6,898 nt of DNA. Source: an uncultured Bacilli bacterium. Lineage in GTDB: Bacteria; Bacillota_I; Bacilli_A; RF39; UBA660. Shown here piece after piece: positions 1 through 4,656 of the stretch. A model generated the notes under the pieces. That model was not told the DNA's origin. It saw only the letters and a program-made list of their open reading frames with translations, and did no database searches. The DNA lies in the NCBI GenBank assembly GCA_947628245.1, contig CANQZH010000064.1, positions 1 to 6,898 of the forward strand, read 5' to 3'. The translations under genes and the position numbers were made by a program. How positions within the stretch are numbered: the first letter of the stretch is position 1; every line of letters starts with the position of its first letter.

Positions 1-38
1 AGAATGTTTTAATTAAACTTTAAACACTTTCGACAAAA

Positions 39-1484
39 TTAGTAATTATTAGTTATTTCATTTATTTTATTTTTAGCGTTATTAACACTTTCTTCATCAG
101 GAATCATTACATAACCATAGCTTTTTGGAAAAGTATATGTTAATTCATCAGAATCAGTTCCGATTAAAACTTGTTTTTCAATAGTCCAACTAGGCATATC
201 TTTAAGTTGCATTTGAATTAAAGATGTAATATCATTTAAACTTAAATCAGTAGCAAATTCTTGATCGATTGAACCAATTAAGGAAGGATAATTAGTTAAT
301 AATTTAGAAGTTGTTAATTTATTAATCATTGCTTCAATTACTTGTTGTTGATGTTTAGCCCGGCCAATATCCCCTTCTCTTAAGTCATAACGTTCTCTAG
401 AATATGCTAAGGCTTGCTTTCCATCTAAATGATTTAAACCTTCATTAAATTCATAATAAACGAATGATCCATCTTCTTCTTGATAATTCGCGTGAAAAGA
501 AAAAGGAACGTCAATATCAATACCATCTAAAGCATCAATAATTTTAACTAAAGAAGTAAAATTGATTTTTAAATAATAATTAATATCTTCTTCTAATAAA
601 TCTTCAATAGTTTTAATACTCATATCAATACCTTTTAAACCTGAATGAGTTAATTTATCTTTTAATCCAGTAGTATTATGTAATTGAACATAATAATCTC
701 TTGGAATAGAAGTTAATAATATTTGATGAGTTTTTGGATTAATAGATGCCACAATATTAACATCACTTCTTGATACTTTATTAATTGCACCATAAGTATC
801 TATTCCAGTTATATAAATATTAAAAGGTTCTTTAGTTACTTTAGCTTTCTTTTCATTATCATTTTTAACAATATCAATAGTATAAGTTTTTAAAACTTTA
901 ATTTCATTTTTAAATTCTTCTTTCATTTCTTGATAGATTTTTAATTCTTCATCTTCCATTAAAATAGCATCAACTTCATTATCTAATAAAGCATCAACTA
1001 ATAAAGCTGAATTATCTAATTCTTTCTTTGAATATTTAATTTCTTTATTTAAAATATTTTCAACTTTATTAGTACTCTCATCATTTACTAAAGCTAAAGA
1101 TTTATTACCTAAATCTTTAACTTCATTATAATTTTCTTTTTTTAAAGTAATGATATTAATATTTTTAGTTTCAAGATTTAAAAAACTTAAATGATGTAAA
1201 AAATTTAAAGTAATAGATTGATAATTAAGACCACTACTTAAAATAAAAATTAAAATAATACTTAAAATTGTTCCTAATTTCCGATATTTTTGATGACCTA
1301 AACAATAATAGATACCTAAATTAAAAGATGCTAATAAAAGAAAAACAAGCATTAAATATAAAAAAGGTAATATATTTAATCTAATAAACATTATAAAAAA
1401 ACTAATAGTTAAAATTAATACTAAAAAAAACAAACTTTTATAGATAACCTTCTTTTTAAGTCTTAATCTTTTTTTAGTCTTCAT
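39..1484 (-). CDS. LCP (LytR-CpsA-Psr) family cell-wall polymer ligase with N-terminal membrane domain
   Basis: LCP proteins transfer undecaprenyl-linked anionic polymers (teichoic acid, capsule or similar) onto peptidoglycan on the outer face of the membrane. The 481-aa product has a basic N-terminus and about three membrane segments (roughly 13-34, 38-61, 70-84). An extracellular region (about 105-205) follows; its 'LVNDESTNKVENIL' and 'LLDNEVDAILME' stretches resemble the periplasmic-binding-like insert of many larger LCP proteins. The LCP catalytic domain spans about 220-390. Visible family residues are D229 in 'TGIDTYG', R239 and D241 in 'SRSD', R262-D263 in 'SIPRD', and R363, R365, D372 and R375 in the 'YSRERYDLREGDIGRAKHQQ' block, which bind the lipid pyrophosphate and Mg. 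The ATG has an AGGTG site 9 nt upstream. The gene follows the S11 carboxypeptidase on the same strand across a 69-bp gap. The family is clear; the polymer transferred cannot be told from sequence. Confidence 0.93.
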   Translation of the reverse strand: MKTKKRLRLKKKVIYKSLFFLVLILTISFFIMFIRLNILPFLYLMLVFLLLASFNLGIYYCLGHQKYRKLGTILSIILIFILSSGLNYQSITLNFLHHLSFLNLETKNINIITLKKENYNEVKDLGNKSLALVNDESTNKVENILNKEIKYSKKELDNSALLVDALLDNEVDAILMEDEELKIYQEMKEEFKNEIKVLKTYTIDIVKNDNEKKAKVTKEPFNIYITGIDTYGAINKVSRSDVNIVASINPKTHQILLTSIPRDYYVQLHNTTGLKDKLTHSGLKGIDMSIKTIEDLLEEDINYYLKINFTSLVKIIDALDGIDIDVPFSFHANYQEEDGSFVYYEFNEGLNHLDGKQALAYSRERYDLREGDIGRAKHQQQVIEAMINKLTTSKLLTNYPSLIGSIDQEFATDLSLNDITSLIQMQLKDMPSWTIEKQVLIGTDSDELTYTFPKSYGYVMIPDEESVNNAKNKINEITNNY

Positions 1485-1504
1485 ATCTAGTTCACCTATA
1501 ATTT

Positions 1505-1533
1505 ATTATAAAGAAAAAAGAAGAAAATATCAT
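1505..1533 (-). promoter_or_regulatory. possible promoter of the LCP gene
   Basis: On the minus strand a perfect TATAAT (1510-1505) lies 17 nt downstream of ATGATA (1533-1528), a 4/6 match to the -35 consensus. The transcript would start only a few bases before the AGGTG ribosome site. It overlaps the hairpin at 1515-1542, so termination of the upstream gene and initiation of this one would share DNA. This rests on pattern matching only, in very AT-rich sequence. Confidence 0.35.
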
Positions 1534-1542
1534 CTTCTTTTT
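1515..1542 (-). terminator. weak A/T-rich hairpin terminator after the S11 carboxypeptidase gene
   Basis: A perfect 10-bp inverted repeat (1515-1524 with 1533-1542, arm AAAAAGAAGA) surrounds an 8-nt loop. On the minus strand the second arm itself ends in a T tract, giving a Rho-independent shape 11 bp after the stop of the S11 gene. The stem is mostly A-T pairs, so read-through into the LCP gene is likely. Confidence 0.5.
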
Positions 1543-1553
1543 AAATCTAAGTG

Positions 1554-2708
1554 TCAAGTATTAATAATTTTTTTACCCGCGGTTATACTTCTTAAATTTT
1601 TATTAAAAAAGTCCCAAATATTTGCTTTTTCAACATCTTCTAAAACGGTAACATCAACTTCATCTATAACACTTCCATTATCAATTACTTTAGCTTTACC
1701 AATAACTTCTCCTTTTTTAATTGGTGCTTTTATTTTATCAATATTAATTTCAAATGAATAACTAGGCTTTTCTTCTTTTTTCTTTAACAATTTAACATAA
1801 TCATCTTTTAAAGATACTTGAACTGAATCTTTTTTCCCAAATTCTACTCGTTTAGTTCCTAAAGCATTATTTTTAGAAAATGCTTGATATAATTCATAAG
1901 TATTAAAACCATAATTTAACATATTAGATGTATCAGTACTTCGCTCGTCACTAGATGGTTCTCCCATTACAACAGTTATTAATCTTAAATTATTTTTTTG
2001 GGCTGTTGAAGTTAAACAATATCCAGCATCTTCGGTAAAACCAGTTTTTAAACCATCAACTCCTTCATAAAAACGAACTAATTTATTTGTATTTACTAAC
2101 CAAATACTTGAACCATCATTCTTTTTTAAATAATCTTCATAAATACTAGTAAATTCTAATATTTTCTCGTGCTTTAAAAGTTCTTTTGCAATTAAAGCCA
2201 TATCTTTAGCTGATGATACGTGTCCTTCGGCATCTAATCCGTGGGGATTAACAAATTTAGTATTTTTAAGACCTAATTCTTTAGCTTTATTATTCATCAT
2301 TTCGACAAATTCAGGAACACTTCCCCCAATTTTTTCAGCCATAGCAACAACAGCATCATTTCCACTAGCGACCGCGATTCCTTTTAAAAGTTCTTTAACT
2401 GGATAACTTTCTCCTTCTTGTAAAAATAATTGACTACCACCCATACTAGAAGCATTTTTACTAATAGTAACCGTTTCATCAAAACTTAACTTATTATTAT
2501 CAATAGCTTCCATAATTAATAACATACTCATAATTTTAGTCATACTAGCTGGAGGATAAGCTTTATCAGCATCTTTTTCATATAAAATTGTTCCCGTCTT
2601 GGCATCCATTAAAATGGCACTTTTACTAGAAGGCGCTAAATCAACATCAGCCTTACAAATATCTATAAAGCCAAAAACTAGAACACATATCCAAATTATT
2701 TTTTTCAC
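1554..2708 (-). CDS. D-alanyl-D-alanine carboxypeptidase, S11 family (PBP5/DacA-DacF type)
   Basis: This low-molecular-weight penicillin-binding protein removes the terminal D-Ala from peptidoglycan pentapeptides outside the cell. The 384-aa product has a signal peptide (KK, then a hydrophobic stretch 4-17, probable cut after 'CKA' at about 20). All three active-site motifs of the serine D,D-peptidase fold are present: SxxK as S55-M-T-K58, SGN at 115-117, and KTG at 221-223. A PBP5-type C-terminal beta domain covers about 280-360. The last 20 or so residues ('IWDFFNKNLRSITAGKK') look like the amphipathic helix that anchors these enzymes to the membrane surface. The length is normal. Translation starts at GTG 2708, because the nearby ATG runs straight into TGA; AGGGGTG lies 5 nt upstream. 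The stop is TGA, evidence for the standard code. It is divergent from the M15 carboxypeptidase. The family is secure; which dac paralogue it is cannot be decided. Confidence 0.95.
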   Translation of the reverse strand: MKKIIWICVLVFGFIDICKADVDLAPSSKSAILMDAKTGTILYEKDADKAYPPASMTKIMSMLLIMEAIDNNKLSFDETVTISKNASSMGGSQLFLQEGESYPVKELLKGIAVASGNDAVVAMAEKIGGSVPEFVEMMNNKAKELGLKNTKFVNPHGLDAEGHVSSAKDMALIAKELLKHEKILEFTSIYEDYLKKNDGSSIWLVNTNKLVRFYEGVDGLKTGFTEDAGYCLTSTAQKNNLRLITVVMGEPSSDERSTDTSNMLNYGFNTYELYQAFSKNNALGTKRVEFGKKDSVQVSLKDDYVKLLKKKEEKPSYSFEINIDKIKAPIKKGEVIGKAKVIDNGSVIDEVDVTVLEDVEKANIWDFFNKNLRSITAGKKIINT

Positions 2709-2744
2709 ATTTACACCCCTATAAAAAATTATGATATAAATTTA

Positions 2745-2774
2745 TTTTTATTCTTTTAGTAAAATTCTTGTCAA
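2745..2774 (-). promoter_or_regulatory. possible promoter of the S11 carboxypeptidase gene
   Basis: On the minus strand a perfect -35 hexamer TTGACA (2774-2769) is followed after 18 nt by TAAAAA (2750-2745), only a 4/6 match to the -10. It is correctly placed upstream of the GTG start at 2708. The weak -10 and the A/T-rich surroundings keep confidence low. Confidence 0.3.
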
Positions 2775-2811
2775 AACTTAAAAATAATTTAAAATTATTT
2801 GTTATTTTGTA

Positions 2812-2829
2812 TGATATAATTAATATAAT
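2812..2829 (+). promoter_or_regulatory. probable promoter of the M15 carboxypeptidase gene (extended -10)
   Basis: TGATATAAT at 2812-2820 is a perfect extended -10 (TGnTATAAT), which does not need a good -35; none is seen 17 nt upstream. A second TATAAT follows at 2824-2829, 19 nt after TTGTTA (2799-2804). Either would give a short leader before the GAGG site (2843-2846) and the ATG at 2856. Confidence 0.5.
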
Positions 2830-2855
2830 TAATAAAGTAAAAGAGGTTTAAAAAA

Positions 2856-3878
2856 ATGAAATTAAAAAAAAGAAATTGTTTTATTTTAGTTATTATAATT
2901 ATTGTTTTAGTTATAGGAGGATTAAGTCTCTTTAAAAGAAAGGAGATTGTAAAAATAGAAGAAGATGCTCCAACTTTAAAAGCCTTTAAAGAAAGTTCTT
3001 ATTATCAAGAAAAATATCAAGAAGCTTATAAGGAAATTACTTTTAGAGATAATCCTAAATTTTTAGAAATAACTAATCAACTTCTTGATAAAAATTATCA
3101 AGCTCAAGAAATTAATCAAATATTTACTTATTTAAGTGATCGTAATATTGAAAATTTATTAACTATTGATTATGTATCTTTAGAAAATTATTATGAGATT
3201 AAAAATTTAGATGTTTTAAAAATTAAAGAATATGAAGAATATCAAAAAGAACATAATGTTTCATTAGCTGATGCTGTTACAAGAGTAAATATTCATTTAA
3301 ATGAAGAATTTTATACTAATATAGAAGAAGTTGATAATCCAGATTCATTAACTGTTTTAGTAAATAAATTTCATTCTCTACCAAGTGATTATGAACCAAC
3401 TGATTTAGTAAATGTTGGACAGTATTCATATCAAATGCGAGAAGAAGCTGCTTTAGAATTAGAAAAATTAATGGCTTATGGTAGTACTCAAAATGTTTAT
3501 TTAATTCCTTTTAGTACTTATCGTAGTTATGATTATCAAGAAGGTTTATATGACAAATATTTAACAATTGATCCTTTAGATGTAGTTGATACTTATTCAG
3601 CTAGAGCTGGACATTCAGAACATCAAACAGGTCTTGCAGTTGATTTAAGAAGTAGTGTGTTAAATGATAATGTTACTGATGAAGATTATGAATGGTTACT
3701 TAATAATTCTTATTTATATGGTTTTATTGTAAGATATCCTAAAGGAAAAAGTGATATAACTGGTTATATGGAAGAACCTTGGCATTTAAGATATATTGGA
3801 GTTGAACACGCGACAAAAGTACACGAATTAGATATAACTTATGATGAATACTATGATTTATATTTAGAAAAACATTAA
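2856..3878 (+). CDS. membrane-anchored M15B (VanY-like) D,D-carboxypeptidase
   Basis: This is predicted to be a zinc metallopeptidase that cleaves the terminal D-Ala of peptidoglycan stem peptides at the cell surface. The 340-aa product has a short cytoplasmic 'MKLKKR' stretch, one membrane segment (about 8-25), and an extracellular region rich in predicted helix (about 40-165) that I do not recognise. The VanY catalytic domain (about 170-335) begins at 'LVNKFHSLPSDY'. Zinc ligands are H256 and D263 in 'GHSEHQTGLAVDL' and H310 in 'EEPWHLRYIG', with E307 as the general base; 'STYRSYDYQ' (about 220) is also typical. GAGG lies 9 nt before the ATG. It stands alone on the plus strand, divergent from the S11 enzyme of like activity and convergent with the bacteriocin operon. 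There are no VanH/A/X neighbours, so a housekeeping wall-trimming role is more likely than glycopeptide resistance. L,D- or endopeptidase activity cannot be excluded. Confidence 0.92.
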   Translation: MKLKKRNCFILVIIIIVLVIGGLSLFKRKEIVKIEEDAPTLKAFKESSYYQEKYQEAYKEITFRDNPKFLEITNQLLDKNYQAQEINQIFTYLSDRNIENLLTIDYVSLENYYEIKNLDVLKIKEYEEYQKEHNVSLADAVTRVNIHLNEEFYTNIEEVDNPDSLTVLVNKFHSLPSDYEPTDLVNVGQYSYQMREEAALELEKLMAYGSTQNVYLIPFSTYRSYDYQEGLYDKYLTIDPLDVVDTYSARAGHSEHQTGLAVDLRSSVLNDNVTDEDYEWLLNNSYLYGFIVRYPKGKSDITGYMEEPWHLRYIGVEHATKVHELDITYDEYYDLYLEKH

Positions 3879-3914
3879 AAAAAACTTGCAATTAAATAAT
3901 TGCAAATTTTTTTT
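3879..3914. terminator. bidirectional Rho-independent terminator between convergent genes
   Basis: A perfect 8-bp stem (TTGCAATT 3886-3893 with AATTGCAA 3898-3905) and a 4-nt loop are flanked by an A run on the left and a T run on the right. Each strand therefore sees a hairpin followed by Ts. It begins directly after the stop of the M15 gene (3876-3878) and overlaps the stop of the second peptide gene (3913-3915), ending both transcripts. Confidence 0.85.
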
Positions 3915-4065
3915 AACATTTTGTTCCTCTTAAAATATGAGATACAGCACTTCCAAAGTAACGACCTAAATCAACAATATAATTTAAAGCATCAATAATA
4001 AAAGCTCCAAATGTTGATGAAAAAGCCCCACCATTAATCTTAACTAATTCTTCATCTTTAAGCAT
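3913..4065 (-). CDS. double-glycine-leader bacteriocin-like peptide B (50 aa)
   Basis: This is a predicted precursor of a secreted antimicrobial peptide. The leader MLKDEELVKINGG fits the class II consensus (L-12, E-8, L-7, I-4, G-2, G-1) recognised by C39 peptidase domains. The transporter encoded upstream should cut after GG, leaving a 37-residue core starting 'AFSSTFGAF'. The core is hydrophobic and slightly cationic (two D; two R, one K, one H). It has a GxxxG motif (G21-R-Y-F-G25), an SxxxG at 3-7, and a single Cys as its final residue (C37). The chosen ATG (4065) lies 8 nt after GGAGG; an in-frame ATG at 4071 is too close to the SD. It starts 29 nt after peptide A's stop and ends in the operon terminator. 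Peptide A's leader is almost the same but its core is unrelated, as in two-peptide class IIb pairs. I cannot name a homologue. A signalling peptide is a less likely alternative. Confidence 0.85.
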   Translation of the reverse strand: MLKDEELVKINGGAFSSTFGAFIIDALNYIVDLGRYFGSAVSHILRGTKC

Positions 4066-4069
4066 CTTC

Positions 4070-4083
4070 ATCACCTCCTTTCT
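4070..4083 (-). promoter_or_regulatory. exceptionally strong SD of peptide B
   Basis: On the minus strand, 14 consecutive bases (AGAAAGGAGGTGAT) match the complement of the canonical bacterial 16S rRNA 3' end. Spacing from GGAGG to the ATG at 4065 is 8 nt. It indicates high translation and fixes the start at 4065 rather than 4071. Confidence 0.85.
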
Positions 4084-4094
4084 TTATTTTTTCT

Positions 4095-4232
4095 TTAACG
4101 GCATTTAAAAGGTCTTGCTAAACCATCAAAGAAACCAACGACAAAAGATACAGCAGCAGCAATGGCAGCAGCATATACTCCCCAAGATAAAGCTCCACCA
4201 CTAATGTTAGCTAATTCCTCATCTTTAAGCAT
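4095..4232 (-). CDS. double-glycine-leader bacteriocin-like peptide A (45 aa)
   Basis: This is a predicted precursor of a secreted antimicrobial peptide and probable partner of peptide B. The leader MLKDEELANISGG has every conserved position of a double-glycine leader (L-12, E-8, L-7, I-4, G-2, G-1). Cleavage after GG leaves a 32-residue core beginning 'ALSWGVYAAA'. The core has an Ala-rich helical stretch (residues 8-14, giving AxxxA and GxxxA packing motifs), a GxxxG (G20-F-F-D-G24), a Trp at position 4, a cationic tail, and one Cys at position 31 of 32. The ATG at 4232 is 8 nt after GGAGG; another in-frame ATG at 4238 is only 2 nt from it. The gene overlaps the end of the accessory gene (stop at 4227-4225), so their translation is probably coupled. 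Peptide B starts 29 nt after the stop. Class IIb identity is inferred from architecture, not from recognised sequence similarity. Confidence 0.87.
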   Translation of the reverse strand: MLKDEELANISGGALSWGVYAAAIAAAVSFVVGFFDGLARPFKCR

Positions 4233-4656
4233 CTTCATCACCTCCTTTCAAAGATTTTAAAAATAAGGAAATAATAGTATCTTCACTAACTGTAATAGTT
4301 GATTTAACTACTTGATTATTTTTTAATTCTTGATTAGAAACATAAATAACTAACTCATTAACTAAAACATTATTTAAAACATAAGGTTCATTTAAAACAA
4401 CTTTATTTATTTTTTCCGTTTTTTTAAAAGTAATTTCTTTAAAATCATCAAGATATTTTTCGATACTAGATGTTACTATAACCGTATAAGTACATTCTTT
4501 TTTATTACATTTAGCAACTCCTTCTAGATTAATAACTCTAGGAATTTTAAAATAAAATAAACTAATAAAAATAATAATTACTATTAAACCTAAAAGAAAA
4601 CTTTTAATGTATAATAAACGATCTTTTATTTTTAAAAGCATTCTAATATTTTCCAA
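4225..4656 (-). CDS. small single-TM bacteriocin export accessory protein (mini membrane-fusion-like) or immunity protein
   Basis: I recognise no named family. With TTG 4656 as start the product is 143 aa: a short basic N-terminus (about 1-18), one long membrane segment (about 19-36), then an extracytoplasmic region of about 105 residues with alternating beta-like stretches. It contains a close Cys pair ('KCNKKEC', about 50-55). The ending 'STITVSEDTIISLFLKSLKGG' resembles the close of the HlyD-type beta domain. Membrane-fusion partners of bacteriocin ABC exporters are usually about 450 aa; this would be one lacking the coiled coil and lipoyl parts. TTG 4656 is preferred because AGGTGA lies 6 nt upstream; TTG 4662 abuts the SD and ATG 4641 is too far away. 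It overlaps the transporter by 14 bp and peptide A by 8 bp, so the three are co-translated. An immunity function is the main alternative, since no other candidate lies in the operon. Confidence 0.7.
   Translation of the reverse strand: MENIRMLLKIKDRLLYIKSFLLGLIVIIIFISLFYFKIPRVINLEGVAKCNKKECTYTVIVTSSIEKYLDDFKEITFKKTEKINKVVLNEPYVLNNVLVNELVIYVSNQELKNNQVVKSTITVSEDTIISLFLKSLKGGDEDA
4237..4249 (-). promoter_or_regulatory. strong SD of peptide A, inside the accessory coding region
   Basis: On the minus strand, 13 consecutive bases (GAAAGGAGGTGAT) match the complement of the 16S 3' end, 8 nt (GGAGG to ATG) before 4232. The same bases encode the 'KGGDE' near the C-terminus of the upstream protein, so the last codons of that gene serve two purposes. 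Confidence 0.85.

Larger units (their letters stand above)
4022..4249 (-). repeat. 61-bp direct repeat covering SD plus leader of both peptide genes
   Basis: The copies at 4249-4189 and 4082-4022 are identical at 56 of 61 positions. Each starts at the SD, runs through the start codon and leader, and ends two bases into the second codon of the core. The similarity stops there: the cores cannot be aligned convincingly. This shows duplication of the expression-and-export module, with different cores behind it. Confidence 0.9.

Noticed and set aside
9..38. Terminator after the LCP gene at the left edge
   Set aside because: A partial inverted repeat (GTGTTTAA against TTAAAACAT on the minus strand) is mismatched and lacks a T-run; the real terminator, if any, lies outside the window.
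2856..3878. VanY-like gene as part of a vancomycin-resistance cluster
   Set aside because: No VanH, VanA/B-type ligase, VanX or VanRS-type genes are nearby; single M15B carboxypeptidases are common housekeeping wall enzymes.
4069..4071. Alternative ATG giving a leader two residues longer for peptide B (and likewise 4236-4238 for peptide A)
   Set aside because: These ATGs start 2 nt after GGAGG, inside the extended SD; the next in-frame ATG at 8 nt spacing is far better placed in both genes. The mature peptides would be the same.
4153..4180. The GCA/GCT-rich stretch as a microsatellite repeat
   Set aside because: It encodes the Ala-rich helix of core A with mixed codons (GCT, GCC, ATT, TAT), so it is better explained by the peptide sequence than by a simple repeat.
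4225..4249. The 'LKGG' near the C-terminus of the accessory protein as a double-glycine cleavage site
   Set aside because: It is the translation of the SD of peptide A, sits at the C-terminus with only four residues after it, and lacks the E-8/L-7/I-4 pattern of a leader.
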